Both the position numbers and the translations under genes were made by a program. The notes under the pieces were generated by a model that was not told the origin of the DNA, searched no databases, and was given only the letters and a program-made list of their open reading frames with translations. This document shows, piece by piece, positions 42,093 through 50,238 of a stretch of 64,000 bases of DNA. The stretch is from an uncultured Lachnoclostridium sp. GTDB lineage: Bacteria; Bacillota; Clostridia; Lachnospirales; Lachnospiraceae. The stretch covers positions 65,366 to 129,365 of the forward strand of contig CAOJBY010000009.1 in NCBI GenBank assembly GCA_948330435.1. The letters run 5' to 3'. The stretch's first letter is position 1. Each line of letters starts with the position of its first letter.

Positions 42093-43593
42093 GCTTTCCA
42101 CCTCCTGCCAAAGCCATTTCCATAATGCTGTTCTGCTCAAATTCGCTGCGTTCAATTTCCCCTGCCATATGTCCGGCACTCATAACAATAATCCTGTCAC
42201 AGATTCCCATAAGTTCCTCCATTTCAGAGGATATCATCAATACACAGGACTGCTGTTTGGCCCGTTCCTGGATAATGGTATAAATTTCGTATTTTGCCCC
42301 CACATCCACGCCACGGGTAGGTTCATCCAGAATCAGAACCTCCGGCTCATGCATAATCCATTTTCCAAGAACCACTTTCTGCTGATTACCACCGGACAGA
42401 TTGCAGGCCATCTGGGTCTTTTTATTCTGGACTTTTGTATGCAGTGCCTGAATGGACTCCTTCGCCAATTCTTCTCCTTTCTTTTGATCCACAGCCCCCA
42501 GTTTGTTTGCCAGGGAAGGGAGATGTACCAAAAGCAGATTTTCCTCCACAGGCTTGGGCATCAAAAGTCCCTCATCCCGTCTGTCCTCAGTCACAAAAGC
42601 AATCCCTGCTTCTATGGCCTGTTTAGGCGTATGATGGGTAAAGGGAGCACCTTTATAAATGATCTCACCCCCACTTATCTTGTCCAATCCGAACAGGGCA
42701 CGCATCAGTTCAGTTCTTCCCGAACCCATGAGTCCGAACACACCCAGAATCTCCCCCCTGTGCAGAGTAAGGCTTGCATCTTTTACCAAAGGCTCTGACA
42801 CTATATGCTCACAACGCAGGACCTCCTCACCAATGGTTTTTTCTACCGTCGGATAAACATTATCCAGCTTACGCCCTACCATCAAACTAATTAGCTTGCC
42901 TCGATTGGTTTCTTCTGCCGGCATGGTTGCCACCAAAGCTCCGTCCCGCAAGACCGAAATATCATCACATAATTCAAAAACATCCTCAAGGATATGAGAA
43001 ATATAAATAATCGTAACATTGCGGGCTTTCAGATCCGCAATAATACGGAATAGCTGATCCTTTTCCACTTTTGTAAGAGAAGTGGTTGGCTCATCAAAAA
43101 TCACGATATCCGCATTGATAATCAGTGCCTTTGCTATTTCTATAGACTGACGAACCCCCATGGAAAGGTTTTCCACCTTTGTCTTCGGGTTTACATCAAC
43201 CTGAAAATCCTTCAAATATTTTATGGTTTCCTTTTCCATCTGCTTATACTTTACCTGCTTAAAAGTACCTGTGGGCAGATCCTCAATAAACAGATTCTCA
43301 GCAACCGTCAGGTTAGAAAACAAATTTAACTCCTGATGTACAAAAGCAATGTGTGCTTTCTGAGCATCCTTAGGCGATTGAGGAATATATGGTCTTCCAT
43401 CTACCAGCATTTCCCCCTCATCCGCACGAAACACACCGCCAATTACATTCATCAGTGTAGATTTACCTGCACCATTCTCTCCTACCAGACCATGTACCGA
43501 ACCCTTTCGAATGGAAATGTCAATTCCGTGCAGAACCTCTGTCCCGAAAAAACTCTTTCGGATTCCTTTTAATGTAAGAATATCTGTAGACAT
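42085..43593 (-). CDS. Sugar ABC transporter ATPase, RbsA/MglA type
   Basis: A 502-residue protein with two fused nucleotide-binding domains. Domain 1 has Walker A GENGAGKSTLMN, signature LSMGVRQSIEIAKAL and Walker B VIFDEPTTSLT. Domain 2 has the degenerate Walker A of this subfamily (GLMGSGRTELMRALFG), signature LSGGNQQKVVLGKW and VLILDEPTRGVDVGAK. It energises import of a monosaccharide. Operon position: between the two permease genes, with a GGAGGGG site before its ATG. Confidence 0.95.
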   Translation of the reverse strand: MSTDILTLKGIRKSFFGTEVLHGIDISIRKGSVHGLVGENGAGKSTLMNVIGGVFRADEGEMLVDGRPYIPQSPKDAQKAHIAFVHQELNLFSNLTVAENLFIEDLPTGTFKQVKYKQMEKETIKYLKDFQVDVNPKTKVENLSMGVRQSIEIAKALIINADIVIFDEPTTSLTKVEKDQLFRIIADLKARNVTIIYISHILEDVFELCDDISVLRDGALVATMPAEETNRGKLISLMVGRKLDNVYPTVEKTIGEEVLRCEHIVSEPLVKDASLTLHRGEILGVFGLMGSGRTELMRALFGLDKISGGEIIYKGAPFTHHTPKQAIEAGIAFVTEDRRDEGLLMPKPVEENLLLVHLPSLANKLGAVDQKKGEELAKESIQALHTKVQNKKTQMACNLSGGNQQKVVLGKWIMHEPEVLILDEPTRGVDVGAKYEIYTIIQERAKQQSCVLMISSEMEELMGICDRIIVMSAGHMAGEIERSEFEQNSIMEMALAGGGKHE

Positions 43594-43605
43594 CGCATCC
43601 CCTCC

Positions 43606-44625
43606 TTATGCCCGGCTCCGTCCCCTGACACCCAGATTTTTGAATATCAGGTTCAAAACTGCTGCTGCAATTACCAAAGCACCTTTTATTAAATCCACAT
43701 AAAACCATTCTGTTCCCATCAGATTCAAAATGTTGGAAACCAGAGTCAAAAACAGAACACCATACAAGGTGTTTTTTACTCCACCGAATCCTCCGGCCGG
43801 ATCAGTCCCGCCAATAACCACACTGCCCACAATGTCAATAAACATGGCGTCCCCCATAGTTGGAACACCGGCCCCATTTTTAGCTGTATACATCACGGAA
43901 GCCACACCCGCCAGACCCCCACTTATAACAAACAGCAAAAAAATATTTTTCTTTACCGGCACACCTGAAACCTCTGCTGTTCTGGGATTGATTCCAATTG
44001 CATATATTTGTTTTCCAAATACCGTTTTACGGATAAGCCAGTTAAAAATAACAAATATTATAACGGAGATAAGGATAGGAAGCCAAAATACTCCTTTACC
44101 TCCTATCGCCCTGAATGCATTCGGTAGTCCTCCAAGGGATACAGCCCCTTCAAACAGAACGCTGCCGAACCACACCGCCAGGCCTGCCCCGATAAGCTGT
44201 GTGGACAAAGTCGCTACAAAAGAGGGCATCTTAAGCCTGGAAACCGCCAGACCATTGATTACTCCAAATACAAGTCCAATTCCAACAACTATTAAAATCG
44301 TAAGCGGAATAGCTAAAGGAGTTCCAGCCAACCCGGAATTTACCAACAGATGTGCACCCACTACGCTGCCGAGAGAAATAATGGAAGTTGTGGAAAAATC
44401 AATTCCTCCATTTAGCACAACATAAGTCAAGCCGGTTGATACCACCAACAAAGGGGCGCAATTTTTCAGATAATTTTTGATATTATATGCGGAAACAAAT
44501 TTATCTACAAACAGTGCGCCGCATATGAGGAAAACCAGAAAAACAAACAGCATAATATTATCCTGTAAAAATGTTTGAAATTTCTGATCCTGTCTTTTTA
44601 CTTTTGTTTTCAACATGTTCGACAA
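43606..44625 (-). CDS. Sugar ABC transporter permease, RbsC type
   Basis: A 339-residue permease, paralogue of the other permease of this operon. Key segments: LTYVVLNGGIDFSTTSIISL, GLVFGVINGLAVSRLKMPSF, ISGGLAGVASVMYTAKNGAG and VVIGGTDPAGGFGGVKNT. The likely start is the TTG at 44625, eight bases after AAAGGA; an ATG three codons later lacks a properly spaced site. It lies 12 bp upstream of the ATPase gene and follows the binding-protein gene after a stem-loop. Confidence 0.92.
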   Translation of the reverse strand: MSNMLKTKVKRQDQKFQTFLQDNIMLFVFLVFLICGALFVDKFVSAYNIKNYLKNCAPLLVVSTGLTYVVLNGGIDFSTTSIISLGSVVGAHLLVNSGLAGTPLAIPLTILIVVGIGLVFGVINGLAVSRLKMPSFVATLSTQLIGAGLAVWFGSVLFEGAVSLGGLPNAFRAIGGKGVFWLPILISVIIFVIFNWLIRKTVFGKQIYAIGINPRTAEVSGVPVKKNIFLLFVISGGLAGVASVMYTAKNGAGVPTMGDAMFIDIVGSVVIGGTDPAGGFGGVKNTLYGVLFLTLVSNILNLMGTEWFYVDLIKGALVIAAAVLNLIFKNLGVRGRSRA

Positions 44626-44672
44626 TCATTTTTCCTTTCTTCTTTTATGGTGGCTGTTATACAACCGACAAA

Positions 44673-44733
44673 CTCTATACCCTTCGTTCAAATACGGGAG
44701 TTATGATCCCCTGGAACCATAACCCCCATAGAG
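44673..44733 (-). other. Stem-loop between binding-protein and permease genes
   Basis: CTCTAT/ATAGAG outer arms (44673-44678 with 44728-44733) enclose GGGAGTTATG/CATAACCCCC (44696-44705 with 44718-44727). No T-run. Such intercistronic stems often stabilise the upstream mRNA and give more binding protein than permease. Confidence 0.55.
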
Positions 44734-44742
44734 CTTTAAATC

Positions 44743-45804
44743 TTAGAAGCTGTCTTTTACTTCTTCAAAGTTATCGCAGGTAACCAGAAGTCCGGAATCC
44801 TTGATGTCACGGCTTGGCAGGCTCTCTCCTTTAATCAGGGAAATAGCGGTGTCCACACAAGTTTCACCCTGGAGAGCTGCAGACTGTGCGGCATCTGCCC
44901 AGCAGTATCCATCTGCCATCATTTGCTTCCCTGTCTCATCACCGTCAAAGGAGATACATGCCACATGGTTATCTTCACCGATTGGAGCCCATTTTCCAAC
45001 CTCGGTCAGAGCTGTCTGAACCGGTTCCCATAAGAAATCGGAAGGAAGAATCATCATGTCAATATCCGAATTAGATGCCAGGCCAGACTGAAGGCCTGCC
45101 AACGCAACCTCATGATCCCATTCTGTCGGAACAGAAAGAACAATATCTACAACACCCTCTCCAAACTCATCAACCGCTTTCTGATACCCATCCCGGCGTT
45201 CTACCGCATTGCCATCACCAAGGTCCCCAATCAGCATCAGGCATTTGTAACTCTTATTTTCTTCTTTACTCTTCTCAATAAACCACTTCATTTCTTCATA
45301 AGCCATCTGATAGTTGTCAGACAATACTTGTGCATCCGGATCTGCTGTTCCTTCTACTACCGGACGATTGTTCATAACAATCGGAATCCCAGCTTCATTG
45401 CACTCATCAATTGCCGTTGCAATGGCTGCACCATCATTGGCCATACAGATAATCGCATCTACTTCCTGTGCAATAAAATCCTGAATCTGTGTGTTCTGCA
45501 CATTGGCATCCGCACTTGCAATAGACTCAACCAGAGTTACATTGCCCAACTCAGCCGCACGATCTTTAATCGCCTGATAATTTGCCATCCAGAACTGTGT
45601 ATCCAGAGTGTCAATAGCAACACCAATGGTATAATTATCTCCTCCCGCACTCTCTTCCGGAGCAGGAGCATCCGCTTCAGGAGCCTCTGTTTCTGCCGGA
45701 GCCGGATCTCCGCCAGTCTCTGCTTCCTTTGAGCCACAGGCTACTACTGATAATGCCATTGCAGACGCAATCACCAATGCAACAATTTTTCTCCACTTTT
45801 TCAT
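44743..45804 (-). CDS. Sugar-binding lipoprotein of the ABC importer
   Basis: A 353-residue periplasmic-binding-protein-type lipoprotein (signal ALSVVACGS) of the ribose/galactose family (Peripla_BP_4). After an acidic, Pro/Ala-rich linker the mature fold starts YTIGVAIDTLDTQFWMANYQ, with FIAQEVDAIICMANDG and GIPIVMNNRPVVEG in the first lobe and SDIDMMILPSDFLWEPVQTA in the second. These match sugar-binding positions only generally, so the ligand cannot be named. First transport gene after the epimerase; probably highly expressed because of the stem-loop that follows. Confidence 0.92.
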   Translation of the reverse strand: MKKWRKIVALVIASAMALSVVACGSKEAETGGDPAPAETEAPEADAPAPEESAGGDNYTIGVAIDTLDTQFWMANYQAIKDRAAELGNVTLVESIASADANVQNTQIQDFIAQEVDAIICMANDGAAIATAIDECNEAGIPIVMNNRPVVEGTADPDAQVLSDNYQMAYEEMKWFIEKSKEENKSYKCLMLIGDLGDGNAVERRDGYQKAVDEFGEGVVDIVLSVPTEWDHEVALAGLQSGLASNSDIDMMILPSDFLWEPVQTALTEVGKWAPIGEDNHVACISFDGDETGKQMMADGYCWADAAQSAALQGETCVDTAISLIKGESLPSRDIKDSGLLVTCDNFEEVKDSF

Positions 45805-45885
45805 CTTCTTTTCCCTTTCTTTTGTTTTGGTTTTTTACATTAAATGCTTTTGCACATAACGTCGTTTTTTAGTTTCTGCTGCAAA

Positions 45886-46761
45886 TCAGCCCTGGCAGCA
45901 TTCTTTCAGATATTTCAGCGAGTCCGTAATATACCGATCCATATCTGCCTCGTCCGCACCATTGCTTAAGTCTCTCCAAACCCGGATATCCCGGCCTACC
46001 TCGCCTCCGCTTAAAAGAAAAGGCTCCATCACTACCGCCTTATCGTAGCCAATGTCTCTTAAGGCTTTCCCAATCTCCGGCCAGTTGATGCTGTTGTTCA
46101 TACCAGGCAGTTTTCGGTTGCACTCCCCCACATGAACATGCCCCAGTAAGGGGCCAGCCTTGCGAATGGCCTCATACATATTGTCTTCTTCAATATTCAT
46201 GTGATAGGTGTCCAGCAAAATGTTGATGCTCTTGCTGCCTACCCGCTCCACATATTCAATAGCTTCTTCACAGTCCGTCAAAATATAGGTCTCATTCCGA
46301 TTCAACACCTCCAGGGGGCACTCGATGCCGAGTTCTTCCGCTACTGCTCCGATTTCTTTCAGGCATGCGATACTTCTCTCCCATGCCGCCTCCTTATCTG
46401 CAACCGTATAGGAAAAGTCCACCGGCCAGTAGGAATAAATGGCTCCTACCAGGCTTTTTGATCCCAATTTAGCCATTTTGTATAGAATATCCTTAAAATA
46501 CTCCACTCCCTGTTTCCGTATTGCTTTGTCCGGAGAGGACAGGTCATACTTTTTTGCCGGACCGCTGTTGGTGGTAAATGTAATGCCTCTTTTTGATCCT
46601 TCTGCTTTCAGATTGTCGATTTCTTCATCTGACATGTGATACAAGTGGTCTGCTCCAATCTCCAGAACATCAAATCCGATATCCGCAACCTTATTTACCA
46701 TCTTGAGGTAATTGCATTTCCATTCAATACCCCAGTAGGCATACCCTGTTCCAAATTTCAT
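45886..46761 (-). CDS. Ketose 3-epimerase, D-tagatose/D-psicose 3-epimerase family
   Basis: A 291-residue TIM-barrel epimerase. It resembles Clostridium D-psicose 3-epimerase along its length: MKFGTGYAYWGIEWKCNY, GAIYSYWPVDFS, and the metal ligands Glu151 (PLEVLNRNETY), Asp184 (LLDTYHMNIEED), His210 (GHVHVGECNRK) and Glu246 (VVMEPFLL), followed by VWRDLSNGAD. It should epimerise a free ketohexose or ketopentose at C3. It is first in the seven-gene operon and starts about 45 bp downstream of the predicted transcription start, beyond an operator. This enzyme is the best pointer to the substrate class: a rare ketose or a sugar converted to one. Confidence 0.92.
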   Translation of the reverse strand: MKFGTGYAYWGIEWKCNYLKMVNKVADIGFDVLEIGADHLYHMSDEEIDNLKAEGSKRGITFTTNSGPAKKYDLSSPDKAIRKQGVEYFKDILYKMAKLGSKSLVGAIYSYWPVDFSYTVADKEAAWERSIACLKEIGAVAEELGIECPLEVLNRNETYILTDCEEAIEYVERVGSKSINILLDTYHMNIEEDNMYEAIRKAGPLLGHVHVGECNRKLPGMNNSINWPEIGKALRDIGYDKAVVMEPFLLSGGEVGRDIRVWRDLSNGADEADMDRYITDSLKYLKECCQG

Positions 46762-46789
46762 CGTATCCTTTTTACCTCCGTTTTGTTTT

Positions 46790-46842
46790 GTGCTCGTGCT
46801 CGTTTATGAAGTCATCATAACACCCTAATTTATATTTTGCAA
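46790..46842 (-). promoter_or_regulatory. Promoter and downstream operator of the sugar importer operon
   Basis: On the minus strand TTGCAA (46837-46842), 17 bp, TATGAT (46814-46819). The word GTGCTCGTGCTCG on the plus strand (46790-46802) lies just past the expected start point, an ideal position for a repressor block. The same 12-bp core recurs inverted at 46920-46932. Confidence 0.75.
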
Positions 46843-46919
46843 TATGCACTATTTACCAATAAATTCTAACAATTTTTGTAGATATTTCACAATCAAAAGC
46901 ATTTTCCTATTTTTGGAAT

Positions 46920-46932
46920 GAGCACGAGCACG
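46920..46932. promoter_or_regulatory. Upstream operator copy, LacI-type
   Basis: GAGCACGAGCACG, the inverted copy of the word at 46790-46802, about 118 bp away between centre points 46796 and 46926... that is roughly 130 bp. Each copy is itself a direct repeat of the hexamer GAGCAC. Spacing and orientation suit looping by a multimeric repressor, presumably the divergent LacI protein. Confidence 0.65.
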
Positions 46933-47052
46933 TTTTTCTGTACAAATCCCACGAAAATCGCAAATTTCAAACTGGCAAAATATGGGCATTCTGCTCAAAC
47001 TGTTCGAAAACAAGTTTTTTTCCTAGACAGGTGTATTTTTTTCTGATATCCT

Positions 47053-47081
47053 TTGACTATGTAAAATTAAATTTTTACAAA
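47053..47081 (+). promoter_or_regulatory. Promoter of the LacI-family gene
   Basis: TTGACT (47053-47058), 17 bp, TACAAA (47076-47081). The remaining sequence of the 360-bp divergent region is AT-rich with no other clear feature. Confidence 0.5.
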
Positions 47082-47121
47082 TCTAACAAATAGAAGCATA
47101 CGAAATCAGACGGGGTGAAAC

Positions 47122-48159
47122 ATGGGAGTTACGATTAAACAGATTGCCGAATTGGCTAATGTTTCTCGGGGAACCGTTGATAAGGTACTCAACAACCGTC
47201 CCGGTGTAAAAGAAGAAACAAAGCTAAAAATTCTGCAGATTGCAAAGGAATTGCATTATCAGCCAAACTTTCTTGGTAAAGCTCTTGTCCAAAGCAAAGA
47301 GCCTACAAAACTTGGGATTATTCTTACACCGGATTACAATCCCTATATTCAGGATATGTTGAAAGGTATTCGTCAGGCAAAAGAGGAATTTGCTCCTTTT
47401 AACCTGGAGATTTCCATAAAGATGTTAACTACATTGGAACCCGCAGAACTGGTCAACCTTCTGACCGATATGAGCATGGATGGGTATGACGGAATCGCTG
47501 TATTCCCTATTGATGATACCCAGGTGAAAAATAAAATTAATCAATTAAGTGATCAGGGCGTAATTATTGTCACTTTTAACTCAAAAATCGAGGGAATTAA
47601 GCAATTGTGTTTTCTGGGACAGGATCACACAAAGGGTGGTGCTACTGCCGCCAGTTTATTAGGACGCATCCTGCCTGGCGGTGGTGATATAGGGGTAATT
47701 ATCAGTTCTTATCATCTTTCCTGCCATCAGTGCCGCCTTAACGGGTTTCGGGACAAGCTTGCACAAAAGTTTCCGGATTTGCACATTGTGGAAATTCAGG
47801 AAAATCAGGATCACAAAGAAGACGCTTTCAAGATCACCTTAGAATATTGCAATAAATATCCCAATCTAAAAGGCCTTTATATCACAGGCGGCGGTGTCAA
47901 TGGTGTGGGTAATGCCTTGGAAATTGCCGGAAAGTCGGGAAAGCTCAAGGTTGTCTGTCACGATCTGGTTCCCGAGACCATTCCTCTTCTTCAGAATGGC
48001 GTAGTAGACTTTGCACTTGATCAGAATGCCAAGCACCAGGGCTACCAACTGGTTAAAATTTTATTCGATTACATTATCAAACGTCAGAAGCCAGCTTCTG
48101 ACTACATTCAGATCCCCATTACAATCGTTATGGAAGATACGATTGATTGCTTTGAATAA
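47122..48159 (+). CDS. LacI-family transcriptional regulator
   Basis: A 345-residue repressor. The N-terminal HTH reads VTIKQIAELANVSRGTVDKV with hinge text RPGVKEETKLKILQIAKEL; the rest is a periplasmic-binding-protein-like sensor domain (about 62-340: KLGIILTPDYNPYIQDMLKG, ITGGGVNGVGNALE). A GGGGTGA site precedes the ATG. It is divergent from the epimerase-importer operon, with two inverted operator-like words in between, so it most likely represses that operon and responds to the imported sugar or a product. Confidence 0.93.
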   Translation: MGVTIKQIAELANVSRGTVDKVLNNRPGVKEETKLKILQIAKELHYQPNFLGKALVQSKEPTKLGIILTPDYNPYIQDMLKGIRQAKEEFAPFNLEISIKMLTTLEPAELVNLLTDMSMDGYDGIAVFPIDDTQVKNKINQLSDQGVIIVTFNSKIEGIKQLCFLGQDHTKGGATAASLLGRILPGGGDIGVIISSYHLSCHQCRLNGFRDKLAQKFPDLHIVEIQENQDHKEDAFKITLEYCNKYPNLKGLYITGGGVNGVGNALEIAGKSGKLKVVCHDLVPETIPLLQNGVVDFALDQNAKHQGYQLVKILFDYIIKRQKPASDYIQIPITIVMEDTIDCFE

Positions 48160-48173
48160 TATAAAATCATTCA

Positions 48174-48206
48174 GCAAGAGCCTGCGGAAACTCCGCAGGC
48201 TCTTGC
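48174..48206. terminator. Shared terminator between the LacI and fucI genes
   Basis: Perfect 15-bp stem GCAAGAGCCTGCGGA with TCCGCAGGCTCTTGC and an AAC loop. T-tracts are weak on both sides, but the stem is very stable and sits between convergent genes. Confidence 0.75.
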
Positions 48207-48225
48207 CCTCTTACATCCTATTCAA

Positions 48226-50028
48226 TTAGCGAATCGTCTTGTACAGCGGACCATAGGCCTTGCAGGCTCTGTAGTCCTGTCCCTCTTTATCCATACCGAA
48301 TGCATTCCATGCTGCCGGACGGAAGATCTTCTCCTCCGGTACATTGTGCATGCAAATGGGGATTCTAAGCATAGAGCAGAAAGTAATCAGGTCTGCACCG
48401 ATGTGGCCATAACTGATGGCACCATGGTTTGCACCCCAGTTGTTCATCACATCATAAGCAGTCTTGAATGCACCTTCTCCTGTACATCTGGGAGCGAACC
48501 AAGTGCAGGGCCATGTATAGTCGGTTCTCTTCCAGAGCTTATCGGTAACTTCCTCGGGAAGCTTCACGGTCCAGCCTTCTGCAATCTGCAGAACCGGTCC
48601 TAAGCCCTTAACCAGATTCAAACGAATCATGGTAGCCGGCATCTCAGCGTTCGTTACAAAACGGGAAGAATATCCGCCGCCCCGGAAGTATCCGTGATCT
48701 GCTGCATTCCAGGTGGTAGCTTTCAGGATAGCCTCCTGATCTGCCTCCGTTACATTCCACCACTCTTTCATAACAGGATTGCCATTCTCGTCCTTTGCCT
48801 CTCCACAAGCATCCAGGCAGGCAGCACCGGAATTGATCAGGTGGATAAATCCATCCGCATCCTTGGCCTTTCCTTCAATCTCATATCCGGTTGTTCTCTT
48901 CACCGCATCGCCGCTCCAGTAGGTACGAACATCCGCAAAAATCTGTGCACGGTTGGTCAGAAGCTTCATAAACAGCATTCCCAGACCGTTCAGAGTGTCA
49001 TTCTCTGTCGCCAGAACGTAGGGCTCTCTTGCACCATTCCAGTCAAAGGAGGTATTGAGCATCGCCTCCGGGAAGTCACAGTTGGGATAAAAGTCTGTCC
49101 ACTGTCTCTGCCCCTGGAATCCGGCCGCAATGGCATTGTGTCCGATAGCTTCCTCGGAGAACTTCGGATCCAGCTTATCACTTCCACTCATGAGATCCTT
49201 GATAATTACCATCATCTTTACGACAAATTCCCAATCGGCATCTTTCTGCTCTCTGGTCTTCTGAACCTCTTCCGGATTCTTGTCAAAGCCCTCAATGCAC
49301 TTCTCCTTCGTCCACTTCAGAGCTTTCTGGAACTCTTCCTCATCATAGATGCCCTCGGTCATCCGGCGGATAATCTCTACCTCATCCACAGACTCAACTC
49401 TCATGCCCAGGTATTCCTCAATAAAGGCCGGGTCAATGATGGAACCGCCGATTCCCATACAGATGGAACCGATCTGCAGGTAGGACTTGCCTCTCATAGT
49501 CGCCGCTGCAACCGCCGCACGGCCAAACCGAAGCAGCTTTTCTTTTACATCCTCCGGAATATTGGGGTCATCTGCATCCTGTACGTCATGTCCGTAAATG
49601 CCAAATGCAGGCAGGCCTTTTTGTGCGTGAGTTGCCAATACGGATGCCAGATATACGGCTCCCGGTCTCTCTGTTGCATTTAATCCCCATACGCCCTTGA
49701 TTGTCATGGGATCCATATCCATGGTCTCGGAACCGTAGCACCAGCAGGGAGTTACGGTCAGGGTGATATCTACGCCCTCTTTCTTAAACTGAGCAGCACA
49801 TGCAGCAGACTCGCCTGCACGTCCAATCGTTGTATTGGAGACAACAACCTTTACCGGCTCGCCGTTGCTGTAACGCAGATTCTCCTCAAACAGCTTTGCC
49901 GCTGCTTTCGCCATGCCCATGGTCTGCTCTTCCAGAGATCCTCTTACATCCAGATAACCTCTGCGGCCATCGATGGTCGGACGGATGCCAATAACCGGAT
50001 ATTCACCCACTAATCTGTTCTTTGCCAC
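48226..50028 (-). CDS. fucI: L-fucose/D-arabinose isomerase
   Basis: A 600-residue aldose-ketose isomerase that by eye is similar to E. coli FucI along its whole length: IGIRPTIDGRRGYLDVRGSLE, VTPCWCYGSETMDMDP, GTERPGAVYLA-like text, GIYGHDVQDADD, and GYFRGGGYSSRF. The Mn ligands are recognisable in ATENDTLNG (Glu), FADVRTYWS (Asp) and NWGANHGAISYGH (His). The start is a GTG with GGAGGG nine bases upstream. FucI enzymes accept L-fucose, D-arabinose, L-galactose and, more weakly, D-altrose. No fuculose kinase, aldolase or fucose permease is in the window, so the neighbouring ABC importer and epimerase may be its pathway partners. Confidence 0.95.
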   Translation of the reverse strand: MAKNRLVGEYPVIGIRPTIDGRRGYLDVRGSLEEQTMGMAKAAAKLFEENLRYSNGEPVKVVVSNTTIGRAGESAACAAQFKKEGVDITLTVTPCWCYGSETMDMDPMTIKGVWGLNATERPGAVYLASVLATHAQKGLPAFGIYGHDVQDADDPNIPEDVKEKLLRFGRAAVAAATMRGKSYLQIGSICMGIGGSIIDPAFIEEYLGMRVESVDEVEIIRRMTEGIYDEEEFQKALKWTKEKCIEGFDKNPEEVQKTREQKDADWEFVVKMMVIIKDLMSGSDKLDPKFSEEAIGHNAIAAGFQGQRQWTDFYPNCDFPEAMLNTSFDWNGAREPYVLATENDTLNGLGMLFMKLLTNRAQIFADVRTYWSGDAVKRTTGYEIEGKAKDADGFIHLINSGAACLDACGEAKDENGNPVMKEWWNVTEADQEAILKATTWNAADHGYFRGGGYSSRFVTNAEMPATMIRLNLVKGLGPVLQIAEGWTVKLPEEVTDKLWKRTDYTWPCTWFAPRCTGEGAFKTAYDVMNNWGANHGAISYGHIGADLITFCSMLRIPICMHNVPEEKIFRPAAWNAFGMDKEGQDYRACKAYGPLYKTIR

Positions 50029-50100
50029 TTTACATACCCTCCATACTTTTTATTATTTTTGAAAACCAAAGCTTCGCCCGCTCCGCTTTCAGGTGTTTCC

Positions 50101-50129
50101 ATTATATAATATTTTTCAGAAAATTGCAC
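50101..50129 (-). promoter_or_regulatory. Promoter of fucI
   Basis: GTGCAA (50124-50129), 17 bp, TATAAT (50101-50106) on the minus strand. The weak -35 suits activation by the divergent AraC-type regulator. Confidence 0.5.
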
Positions 50130-50238
50130 GCAAATTTCGATTCATATCTGGACATTTTTTGTACTAATTGATATACTTTCTCTATAAATACTAATTTCTT
50201 TTATGAATTTCGTCAACTCAAAGGGAGACAGCTGGAGA

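Noticed and set aside
48226..50028. Part of a standard fucose utilisation operon
   Set aside because: No fuculokinase, fuculose-phosphate aldolase, fucose permease or mutarotase in the neighbourhood.
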